Below are positions 6,858 to 12,427 of a stretch of 12,427 nucleotides of DNA, piece after piece. Within the stretch, counting starts at the first letter, position 1, and each line of letters opens with the position of its first letter. Origin of the DNA: Micrococcales bacterium UBA2037 (GTDB lineage: Bacteria > Actinomycetota > Actinomycetes > Actinomycetales > Microbacteriaceae); NCBI GenBank assembly GCA_002333405.1, contig DDBH01000013.1, positions 1-12,427 of the forward strand, given 5' to 3'. The notes below the pieces were generated by a model. That model searched no databases. It was not told where the DNA came from and saw only the letters and a list, made by a program, of their open reading frames with translations. The position numbers were made by a program, and so were the translations under genes.

Positions 6858-8984
6858 TTAGCTGCGAGCCAACCTATCTGCATCTTGGATTTCCAAAACC
6901 TTTTGCAGGTTCTGAGACAGGCCATCGCTAAGCAGGGACTGTGCCAGCGGTCGTGCTTGCTGGATTAGCTCGGCGTCCCTAACCACCCTCAGCAGCCGAA
7001 GCGATGATCTGATTCCGGACTGCTGACTGCCCAACACATCGCCCTCACCACGAAGGTCGAGATCGCTTTCGGACAACGCGAATCCATCAGTAGTGCTACA
7101 GAGAGCCTCGAGGCGACTGGCGGCGATCGTTCCAGGCTCAGCTGCCGACACCAACAAACAAAGACCGGCGTGTTCACCTCTGCCCACCCGCCCACGCAAC
7201 TGGTGCAACTGAGATAAGCCAAAATGGTCGGCATCAAGCACAACCATCGTGGAAGCATTTGGCACATTAACGCCGACCTCAATCACAGTGGTGGCAACCA
7301 ACAGATCTATTTCTCCAGCCTCAAATTCGGCCATAACCCGCTCTTTTTCAATAGCTGGCAGCTTTCCGTGCAGCAGGGCCTTGCAAACATCTTTCAAAAC
7401 CGGGTTTTCAGTAAGAGCGTCGAAGACTGCTTTGACGCTGGCTGGTTCCAGCTCTTGGGATTCAAGCTCTATCTGCTCCTGACCCTCCTCCGCCACTCCC
7501 TGTTCGATTCTTGGGCAAACCACGAAGGCTTGGCGGCCAGCTTGAACCTCCTCAGCAACCCGCTGCCAAACTCGGGCAACCAGATCCTTTTGAGCCACCG
7601 GCACCGAGTGGGTGGAGATTGGCTGTCGACCCTTTGGCAACTCGCGCAGCGAAGAAACATCCAAATCACCAAAAACGGTGACCGCAAGTGTTCTCGGGAT
7701 CGGGGTCGCTGTCATCACGAGGGTGTGCGGGGATTTACTGGCCTTGCTCCTCAAGGCCTCTCGCTGAGAAACACCAAATCGGTGCTGTTCATCAATAATC
7801 ACGAGCCCAAGATCAAAAAATGAAACATTTTCGCTGATCAGCGCATGGGTGCCGACTACCATCCTGCAATTGCCCGAGGCCAGATCCAGCATGGTCTTTT
7901 TGCGCTCGGCTGTTGGCTGAGACCCGGTTAGCAAACGAAGTCCCAGTTCTTTTGCAAGGCCTGGCCCAAGCGCCTCCAGAATCGATCGATAGTGCTGGGA
8001 GGCTAAAACCTCCGTTGGCGCCAGGAGCGCGCTCTGGCTGCCCTTTTCTGCTGCGCTCAGCACAGCCCTGACAGCGACGATGGTCTTACCGGAACCAACT
8101 TCTCCCTGAAGCATCCGGTTCATGGGATGACCGCTGGCTAAGTCAGCTGCAATCTCGTTGCCAGCTGCAATCTGGCCATCGGTGAGCTGAAACGGAAGCG
8201 CCGCGTCAAAGTTCGCTAGCAGAGCGCCAGCAACATAAACGTTGGCCTGCTCCTTTGAGGCAGCCGCTCTGCGCGAAGCAAGACCGAGCTGCAGCAGCGT
8301 TGCCTCATGAAACTTCAAAGACTCTCTGGCTTCCTGCCACTGTGAATCAACTGCTGGCTCGTGAATCCAGTGAATTGCTTGACTTAGGCCAACCAAGCCA
8401 TGAGTTTGCAGCAACTGCTCCGGGAGCAATTCTTCGATCGCCGGCGCAACCGCCAACACCTGCTTGACTGCCTTCTGGATCCTCCAGGTAGACAGGCTGC
8501 TGGTGGCTGGATAAATCGGGATTGGTAGGTCTGCCCAAGCTTGTGCCTTGTCGGGGTCAATTTCGGAATCGAACAGCTCATAGTCCGGATGCGTCAACTG
8601 AAGCACTCCTGAAAATGATCCAATTTTTCCCGAGAACAAACCCTTGACTCCAGCATGGAGTTCGTTTTGTCGCCAAGCCTGGTTGAAAAATGCCAGCGTC
8701 AGCAAGCCGTCACCATCGCTCAGGGTGACCTCGAAGATGCTGCCCTTACGACCGCGCATGCGGCGGTTATTGGTGCTCTGAACCTCACCGACCACGGTGA
8801 CCACCTCACTCACCGGCAATGAGTTGAAGCTGGTCAGCTCACCACGTTTTGAATACCTTCTGGGGAAGTGAAGCAGCAGTTCTCGCATTGCTTCCAGCCC
8901 GAGCTGCTTTGAAAGAGCCTTGGCGGTTTTTTCACCAACGACATCCTTGATCAGTCCCAGCTCGGTTAGCACATTGACAATCAT
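6858..8984 (-). CDS. recG: ATP-dependent DNA helicase RecG
   Basis: RecG remodels stalled replication forks and migrates branched DNA such as Holliday junctions. The 708-residue protein is of family length. It has an N-terminal wedge/OB-fold region (about 55-140, with RGRKGSIFEV at 77-86), then two helicase lobes. These carry Walker A GEVGSGKT (294-301), Walker B DEQH (398-401), motif III TATPIPRTL (about 425-433), a TTVIEVGVNVPNA segment (about 565-577) and motif VI QLRGRVGR (595-602). The C-terminal DLDLRGEGDVLGSQQSG region is typical of RecG. A short acidic Glu/Gln-rich insert lies at about 498-513 in the second lobe. The ATG at 8984 is the first gene of the six-gene minus-strand cluster and is only 38 bp from the divergent rsmD start. 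Confidence 0.97.
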   Translation of the reverse strand: MIVNVLTELGLIKDVVGEKTAKALSKQLGLEAMRELLLHFPRRYSKRGELTSFNSLPVSEVVTVVGEVQSTNNRRMRGRKGSIFEVTLSDGDGLLTLAFFNQAWRQNELHAGVKGLFSGKIGSFSGVLQLTHPDYELFDSEIDPDKAQAWADLPIPIYPATSSLSTWRIQKAVKQVLAVAPAIEELLPEQLLQTHGLVGLSQAIHWIHEPAVDSQWQEARESLKFHEATLLQLGLASRRAAASKEQANVYVAGALLANFDAALPFQLTDGQIAAGNEIAADLASGHPMNRMLQGEVGSGKTIVAVRAVLSAAEKGSQSALLAPTEVLASQHYRSILEALGPGLAKELGLRLLTGSQPTAERKKTMLDLASGNCRMVVGTHALISENVSFFDLGLVIIDEQHRFGVSQREALRSKASKSPHTLVMTATPIPRTLAVTVFGDLDVSSLRELPKGRQPISTHSVPVAQKDLVARVWQRVAEEVQAGRQAFVVCPRIEQGVAEEGQEQIELESQELEPASVKAVFDALTENPVLKDVCKALLHGKLPAIEKERVMAEFEAGEIDLLVATTVIEVGVNVPNASTMVVLDADHFGLSQLHQLRGRVGRGEHAGLCLLVSAAEPGTIAASRLEALCSTTDGFALSESDLDLRGEGDVLGSQQSGIRSSLRLLRVVRDAELIQQARPLAQSLLSDGLSQNLQKVLEIQDADRLARS

Positions 8985-8990
8985 GGCTGA

Positions 8991-8996
8991 ATACTC
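8991..8996 (-). promoter_or_regulatory. Possible -10 box of recG (GAGTAT), leaderless spacing
   Basis: On the minus strand GAGTAT is followed by 6 nt and then the recG ATG. It keeps the key A at position 2 and T at position 6 of a -10 box but lacks the first T. With a 38-bp divergent spacer the recG promoter must lie here or inside rsmD. Weak match; inferred from spacing. Confidence 0.25.
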
Positions 8997-9009
8997 ACCC
9001 GAGTTTCAC

Positions 9010-9015
9010 TAGGCT
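9010..9015 (+). promoter_or_regulatory. Putative -10 box of rsmD (TAGGCT), leaderless spacing
   Basis: TAGGCT ends 7 nt before the GTG at 9023, so transcription would begin at the start codon. No Shine-Dalgarno sequence is present, as expected for a leaderless mRNA. The same hexamer is found upstream of smc and smpB. A -35 box is not evident; it would fall at the very edge of recG. Confidence 0.45.
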
Positions 9016-9028
9016 CACTTGAGTGAGC
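9013..9028. repeat. Near-perfect palindrome over the rsmD start codon
   Basis: GCTCACT (9013-9019) and AGTGAGC (9022-9028) form a 7-bp inverted repeat with a 2-base centre. It runs from inside the putative -10 box through the GTG start and the second codon. It could be an operator for a dimeric regulator of the recG/rsmD divergent promoter. If the mRNA starts at 9023, only half of the repeat is transcribed, so an RNA hairpin is less likely. Confidence 0.5.
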
Positions 9029-9592
9029 AGAATCATTGCCGGTGATGCCGGGTCAATCAGGCTAAAGCCAGCGGCGGCCAGCACCCGACCAACCAGTGAC
9101 CGGGTCAAGGAAAGCTTGTTCGGGCAACTTGAGAACCTCGGGCAGCTTGATGGCGCTAGCGTCCTGGACCTATTTGCCGGCACCGGCGCATTGGGACTTG
9201 AGGCACTTTCAAGAGGGGCGAACCACGCGGTCCTTGTTGAACGCGACCGAAAAGCACATGAAATCTCGCTAGAGAACTCCAAGTCAGTGATTTCTGCAAT
9301 CCAGAAATCTCGCAGCGACGCCTCTGTTGAAAACAAGAAGGCTGACGCCGAAAAGTTTCTCAAGACCAACAAACAAAGCTTTGATTTAGTCTTTCTCGAT
9401 CCGCCCTACAACCTGCCAAACCAAGGGCTGCTGGGCTATATCGCTCAGCTAAGTCAGGCCGTTAGTGATCAGGGGCTTATCGTGATTGAAAGATCAAGCA
9501 GAACTGATTCGATTCAGGTTCCAGTTTGGCTTCACCAGGTCTCAACTAAGAACTACGGCGACACTCAGGTCACCATCCTGCAAAAAGCTTAG
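9023..9592 (+). CDS. rsmD: 16S rRNA (guanine(966)-N(2))-methyltransferase RsmD
   Basis: RsmD uses S-adenosylmethionine to methylate N2 of G966 in 16S rRNA of the small subunit. The 189-residue protein starts MSRIIAG and has the family hallmark TRPTSDRVKESLF (about 21-33). The SAM-binding motif is VLDLFAGTGALGLEALSRGA (about 47-66), with an acidic VERDRKA ribose-binding strand (about 72-78). The catalytic motif IV DPPYN is at 126-130. I chose the GTG at 9023 because it gives the family-standard N-terminus and has a TAGGCT box 7 nt upstream. It points away from recG and its TAG interlocks over 4 bp with the gltA stop. In many actinobacteria rsmD lies between recG and coaD on the same strand, so it appears flipped or moved here. 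Confidence 0.95.
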   Translation: MSRIIAGDAGSIRLKPAAASTRPTSDRVKESLFGQLENLGQLDGASVLDLFAGTGALGLEALSRGANHAVLVERDRKAHEISLENSKSVISAIQKSRSDASVENKKADAEKFLKTNKQSFDLVFLDPPYNLPNQGLLGYIAQLSQAVSDQGLIVIERSSRTDSIQVPVWLHQVSTKNYGDTQVTILQKA

Positions 9593-10860
9593 ATAGAGCG
9601 CTTTTCAGGTCCGGTGTAGACCTGTTGTGGTCGGCCAATGCGCAATGCTGGATCCAGCATCATTTCACGCCAGTGCGCGATCCAACCCGGCAATCTACCG
9701 ACTGCAAATAGCGGGGTGAACATCTTCGGAGAAAAGCCCATGGCCTTGTAAATGACTCCGGTGTAGAAGTCAACGTTTGGGTAAAGCTTGCGCTCAACAA
9801 AGTACTCATCGGACAGCGCTGCTTCTTCAAGCTCCTTGGCAATTTGAAGCATCGGATCGTTGACGCCCAGCTCTCCCAGCACCTGATCGGCAGTTGCCTT
9901 CACGATGGTCGCTCGAGGATCGAATGACTTGTAGACGCGGTGACCAAAGCCCATCAGGCGAATGCCGTCTTCCTTGTTCTTGACTCGCTCAACGTACTGA
10001 GTGACGGTCTCCCCTGAGTTTTGAATAAATCGCAGCATCTCGAGAACCGCCTCGTTTGCTCCACCGTGCAGTGGGCCTGACAGCGCGTTTACACCAGCAG
10101 AAACTGACGCGAACAGGTTCGCCTGCGAGGATCCGACAAGCCTGACTGTGGAGGTGCTGCAGTTCTGTTCGTGGTCTGCATGCAACAGCAACAGAGTGTC
10201 GAGCGCCTTTGTAACAACCGAGTTCTGGGTGTATTCCTCGGCATAGTTACCGAATGTCATCTTCAGGAAGTTTTCAACCATTGAAAGCGAGTTGTCTGGA
10301 TAAACAAACGCCTGGCCCACTGAGTTCTTGTGCGCATAGGCGGCGATAACTGGCAATTTAGCCAGCAATCTCAAGGTAGAAATCTCAACCTGCTCAGGAT
10401 CTTTTGGATCAAGTGAGTCTTGGTAAAAAGTAGACAGCGCAGTGACCGCTGAGGACATCACCGACATTGGGTGTGCGTTGTGTGGAAAGGCCCTAAAGAA
10501 ATCCTTCATGTCCTCGTGGAGCAAGGTGTGGCGGCGAAGGCTCTGGTCAAATTCGGCTGCTTCATCCGCGCTTGGCAGCTCACCATAAATCAGCAGGTAG
10601 GTAGTTTCCAGAAACGATTTCTGGGATGCGAGCTCTTCAATTGGATAACCGCGGTAGCGCAGAATTCCCTCGTCACCGTCAATGTAGGTGATAGATGATT
10701 TGGTCGAAGACGTGTTTACAAAACCCTGATCAAAAGTCGAAAGTCCGGTGTTGGCCATGAGTTTCGAGATGTCAATGCCGCCGGGTCCTTGAGTTGCTGG
10801 CAAGACTGCGTAGTCATCCTTCTTGCCATCAAATTCGATGGATACTTTGTCAGCACTCAC
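9589..10860 (-). CDS. gltA: Citrate synthase (type II, GltA)
   Basis: Citrate synthase condenses acetyl-CoA and oxaloacetate in the first step of the TCA cycle. The 423-residue length and the N-terminal beta-rich segment (about 5-70, with ITYIDGDEGILRYRGYPIEEL) mark the hexameric type II form known from Gram-negative bacteria and actinobacteria. Catalytic residues are in place: His265 in the GPLHGGANEAV motif, His307 in the GFGHRVYKSFDPRA motif and Asp364 in the NVDFYTGV motif. His230 lies in the conserved HADHEQNCSTSTVR segment. The GTG at 10860 has an AAGGAG Shine-Dalgarno sequence 7 nt upstream. A TAGGAT -10 candidate suggests its own promoter in the 73-bp spacer after fdxA. Its TAA interlocks with the rsmD TAG, with no room for an intrinsic terminator. 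Confidence 0.97.
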   Translation of the reverse strand: MSADKVSIEFDGKKDDYAVLPATQGPGGIDISKLMANTGLSTFDQGFVNTSSTKSSITYIDGDEGILRYRGYPIEELASQKSFLETTYLLIYGELPSADEAAEFDQSLRRHTLLHEDMKDFFRAFPHNAHPMSVMSSAVTALSTFYQDSLDPKDPEQVEISTLRLLAKLPVIAAYAHKNSVGQAFVYPDNSLSMVENFLKMTFGNYAEEYTQNSVVTKALDTLLLLHADHEQNCSTSTVRLVGSSQANLFASVSAGVNALSGPLHGGANEAVLEMLRFIQNSGETVTQYVERVKNKEDGIRLMGFGHRVYKSFDPRATIVKATADQVLGELGVNDPMLQIAKELEEAALSDEYFVERKLYPNVDFYTGVIYKAMGFSPKMFTPLFAVGRLPGWIAHWREMMLDPALRIGRPQQVYTGPEKRSI

Positions 10861-10883
10861 TTTGAAACTCCTTTTTGGGGCAG

Positions 10884-10935
10884 GTTCAAATCCTAAAGCA
10901 ATTTGCCTGCCTGGTTTTTACAGAATCTTTTGAAC
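10884..10935. repeat. Inverted repeat flanking the gltA promoter region
   Basis: GTTCAAA (10884-10890) and TTTGAAC (10929-10935) are perfect 7-bp inverted arms 38 bp apart. They bracket the putative gltA -10 box and upstream region. The right arm touches the fdxA stop codon. A looser TTTGAAAC copy lies at 10861-10868. They could be operator half-sites, but arms this short can arise by chance in an A/T-rich spacer. Confidence 0.3.
10890..10895 (-). promoter_or_regulatory. Putative -10 box of gltA (TAGGAT)
   Basis: TAGGAT on the minus strand would place the transcript start near 10883. This leaves a short leader with the AAGGAG Shine-Dalgarno sequence at 10868-10873. No good -35 match is present. 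It is flanked by an inverted repeat, annotated separately. Confidence 0.4.
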
Positions 10936-11252
10936 TAGGCCTGAGGAGGCAGAGCGGCGACAATAGGGTGATCAGACGCTATTGGGCCTACCTTGGCAGC
11001 CCCTCCAGGTGACCCAACCTCATCGAAGAAGTCAACGTTTACCTTGTAGTAGTCGCTCCACTCGGATGGAATGTCATCCTCGTAGTAGATGGCCTCAACT
11101 GGACATACTGGCTCACAGGCGCCACAGTCCACGCACTCATCCGGGTGGATGTAGAGCATGCGGTCGCCCTCGTAGATGCAATCGACTGGACACTCATCAA
11201 TGCAAGCCTTGTCCTTGACGTCGACACATGGCAAAGCGATCAAATAAGTCAA
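10935..11252 (-). CDS. fdxA: Ferredoxin FdxA, 7Fe (3Fe-4S plus 4Fe-4S) type
   Basis: FdxA is a small soluble electron carrier. The 105-residue protein has cysteines at 9, 17, 21, 25, 40, 43, 46 and 50. By analogy with Azotobacter ferredoxin I, Cys9, 17 and 50 would bind the 3Fe-4S cluster and Cys21, 40, 43 and 46 the 4Fe-4S cluster. The residue matching the second Cys of the first CxxC is Val12, consistent with a 3Fe site. The HPDECVDCGACEPVCPVEAI core and the tail EWSDYYKVNVDFFDEVGSPGGAAKVG fit actinobacterial FdxA. Start is TTG at 11252, giving MTYLI, with a GAGGAG Shine-Dalgarno sequence 6 nt upstream and a TAGAAT -10 box further up. It lies upstream of gltA; in many actinobacteria the neighbour is the aminotransferase dapC. 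The partner enzyme cannot be told from the window. Confidence 0.95.
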   Translation of the reverse strand: MTYLIALPCVDVKDKACIDECPVDCIYEGDRMLYIHPDECVDCGACEPVCPVEAIYYEDDIPSEWSDYYKVNVDFFDEVGSPGGAAKVGPIASDHPIVAALPPQA

Positions 11253-11276
11253 AATTAGCTCCTCAAAACTGGCCCA

Positions 11277-11282
11277 ATTCTA
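11277..11282 (-). promoter_or_regulatory. Putative -10 box of fdxA (TAGAAT)
   Basis: TAGAAT on the minus strand is one base from TATAAT. It would start transcription near 11270, giving an 18-nt leader with the GAGGAG Shine-Dalgarno sequence before the TTG start. The -35 region has no clear TTGACA-like box. Best -10 match in the window. Confidence 0.48.
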
Positions 11283-11309
11283 ACCCGAATCAACTGCCGA
11301 TAAGGTCTC

Positions 11310-11783
11310 TCACCACTCTTTTCCCAAAGTTGCCACAGCGCGGGCGGCCTCTCGGGTGTCCTGAGCCTCCTTGAGGCTCTGACGCTTGTCATACTCTTTC
11401 TTACCCTTGGCAAGCGCAATCTTTACCTTGGCCTTGCCATCCAAAAAATACAGCGACAGTGGGATCAGCGTCATGCCTGAGTTCTTAGTCTTCTGATCCA
11501 GCTTTTCAATCTCGGCTCTGTGCATCAGAAGTTTCCTCCGACGCCTGGTTCCATGATTTGTCCAGGATCCGGCGAGAAATTCTGGGATGTGGACGTTTTC
11601 CAACCAGGCTTCCCCGCGATCGATTACCGCATACCCGTCAACCAGTGAAGCCCGACCTTCGCGCAGGGATTTCACCTCTGTGCCGGTCAGCACTAAGCCA
11701 GCCTCGATCTCATCTTCAATGTGATAATCGTGGAATGCTTTGCGGTTGTTGGCAACCGCTTTTTGACCGCGCTCCCGTGGCAA
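11310..11783 (-). CDS. smpB: SsrA-binding protein SmpB
   Basis: SmpB binds tmRNA and brings it to stalled ribosomes so that broken mRNAs are released and the unfinished peptide is tagged for decay. The 157-residue protein has the family pattern throughout: NRKAFHDYHIED, then GLVLTGTEVKSLREGRASL (about 30-48), the ENVHIPEF segment, the basic RRRRKLLMHRAEI helix, and KVKIALAKGKKEYDKRQ before the basic C-terminal tail that enters the mRNA channel. Start is TTG at 11783, giving MPRERGQK, with AGGAG 5 nt upstream. In many actinobacteria the order is prfB-ftsE-ftsX-smpB followed by the tmRNA gene. Here smpB lies 61 bp after prfB, with no ftsEX between them and no room for tmRNA before fdxA. Confidence 0.96.
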   Translation of the reverse strand: MPRERGQKAVANNRKAFHDYHIEDEIEAGLVLTGTEVKSLREGRASLVDGYAVIDRGEAWLENVHIPEFLAGSWTNHGTRRRRKLLMHRAEIEKLDQKTKNSGMTLIPLSLYFLDGKAKVKIALAKGKKEYDKRQSLKEAQDTREAARAVATLGKEW

Positions 11784-11813
11784 TTTGACTCCTAAATTGG
11801 GTTTCTACGCCTA

Positions 11814-11823
11814 AGCCTAGGCT
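11814..11823. promoter_or_regulatory. 10-bp palindrome AGCCTAGGCT containing the putative smpB -10 box
   Basis: The perfect palindrome AGCCTAGGCT contains TAGGCT on both strands. On the minus strand the hexamer (11819-11814) would start transcription near 11807 and give a leader of about 24 nt with the AGGAG Shine-Dalgarno sequence of smpB. The same TAGGCT occurs upstream of smc and rsmD. Promoter role is inferred; the palindrome is seen directly. Confidence 0.4.
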
Positions 11824-11844
11824 GGTGCAGCGCAAAAGGTGAAG

Positions 11845-12427
11845 CTAGTTTGCTTGACCCATCTTTCGCCACCTGATTCCAGAGGCAATGAACCCCTCGA
11901 GTTTTCCGTCAAAAACATCGTCTGGGTTATTTTCTTCATAGCCGGTTCTGAGGTCTTTGACCATTTGGTAGGGAGCAAGGACATAGGAGCGCATCTGCTC
12001 ACCCCAACTGGCCTTCACGTCTCCGGCGAGCTCCTTGCGCTTTTCTTGGTCGGCACGTCGCTGCGCATCTAGCAGCTTTGCCTGCAGCACCCTCATCGCC
12101 GAGGCCTTGTTCTGCAGCTGGCTCTTTTCGTTTTGACAGGAGACCACAATTCCGGTCGGTAGGTGAGTGATTCGAACTGCCGAGTCGGTGGTGTTAACCG
12201 ACTGACCACCAGGGCCAGAGGAACGAAAAACATCGATGCGGATATCCGCATCAGGAATGTCCACCGCCTCAGCCACCTCCATCACTGGAACCACCTCAAT
12301 TGCCGCAAAAGATGTTTGGCGTTTACCGGCAGCGTTGAACGGACTCATTCGAACCAAGCGGTGGGTGCCGCTCTCAATCGAGAGCTGGCCATAGGCATAG
12401 GGGAAATCCATTTCAACCGTGGCGCTT
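11845..12427 (-). CDS. prfB: Peptide chain release factor 2 (RF2), C-terminal half
   Basis: RF2 ends translation at UGA and UAA. About 193 residues of the C-terminal part are present; the start lies beyond the right edge, so the usual programmed frameshift site near codon 25 cannot be checked. The identity as RF2, not RF1, is supported by the SPF tripeptide that reads UGA/UAA (codons at 12345-12337, in HRLVRMSPFNAAGKRQTSF). The catalytic GGQ (codons at 12210-12202, in SSGPGGQSVN) enters the peptidyl transferase centre. The final NPDDVFDGKLEGFIASGIRW segment is typical of RF2. The gene ends at TAG, a codon its own product does not read. It lies 61 bp upstream of smpB, where actinobacteria commonly carry ftsE and ftsX. 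Confidence 0.96.
   Translation of the reverse strand, partial: SATVEMDFPYAYGQLSIESGTHRLVRMSPFNAAGKRQTSFAAIEVVPVMEVAEAVDIPDADIRIDVFRSSGPGGQSVNTTDSAVRITHLPTGIVVSCQNEKSQLQNKASAMRVLQAKLLDAQRRADQEKRKELAGDVKASWGEQMRSYVLAPYQMVKDLRTGYEENNPDDVFDGKLEGFIASGIRWRKMGQAN

Noticed and set aside
7224..7823. 199-codon open frame on the plus strand inside recG
   Set aside because: It is antisense to the conserved helicase core of recG, has no recognisable domain and no ribosome-binding site, and its composition mirrors recG codons.
10861..10934. Possible intrinsic terminator after fdxA
   Set aside because: Only a tiny GCAA/TTGC inverted repeat is present, with no GC-rich stem followed by a T run.
11839..12072. 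77-codon plus-strand frame over the end of prfB
   Set aside because: It lies opposite conserved RF2 sequence, and no promoter or ribosome-binding site supports it.
1..12427. CRISPR, insertion sequence, tRNA, prophage or defence genes
   Set aside because: Nearly every base is accounted for by housekeeping genes. I saw no regularly spaced repeats, transposase motifs, cloverleaf sequences or phage genes.

Overview
The window is a stretch of actinobacterial housekeeping chromosome. I see no mobile element, CRISPR array, tRNA, rRNA or toxin-antitoxin locus, and I found no new biological system. Several features point to a small-genome member of the Microbacteriaceae, such as the freshwater Luna lineage (Rhodoluna/Aquiluna type). 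These are the ftsY-smc and mutM-rnc-rpmF-yceD-coaD-recG order, a cysteine-free L32, a 7Fe FdxA ferredoxin of actinobacterial type, moderate GC by eye, and extreme compaction. The lineage is inferred from family resemblance and not from a search.

Layout, left to right. Positions 1-3567 (minus strand) hold the first 39 codons of a probable ftsY, overlapping by one base the stop of smc (chromosome condensin). Positions 3701-4075 (plus strand) encode an unrecognised protein with four membrane segments. Positions 4072-8984 (minus strand) are a six-gene cluster transcribed recG, coaD, yceD, rpmF, rnc, mutM, with junctions from a 4-bp overlap to a 9-bp gap. It mixes recombination, coenzyme A synthesis, ribosome parts, RNA processing and base-excision repair. 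Positions 9023-9592 (plus strand) are rsmD, which starts 38 bp from recG and runs away from it. Positions 9589-12427 (minus strand) hold gltA (citrate synthase), fdxA (ferredoxin), smpB (trans-translation) and the C-terminal half of prfB (release factor 2). gltA, fdxA and smpB each have their own spacer with a clear Shine-Dalgarno sequence and a plausible -10 box.

Each plus-strand gene sits in the same setting. It starts divergently close to a minus-strand gene, and its stop codon interlocks with the stop of the next minus-strand gene over 4 bp (CTAA at 4072-4075, TTAG at 9589-9592). No intrinsic terminator is visible in any spacer. The -10-like hexamer TAGGCT, or a one- or two-base variant, recurs before smc, smpB, rsmD, gltA, fdxA and the membrane-protein gene. 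For rsmD and the membrane protein it lies exactly 7 nt before the start codon, which suggests leaderless mRNAs.

The points most worth checking are the absence of ftsEX between prfB and smpB, the reversed rsmD, the palindrome over the rsmD start, the paired repeat upstream of smc, and the identity of the small membrane protein.
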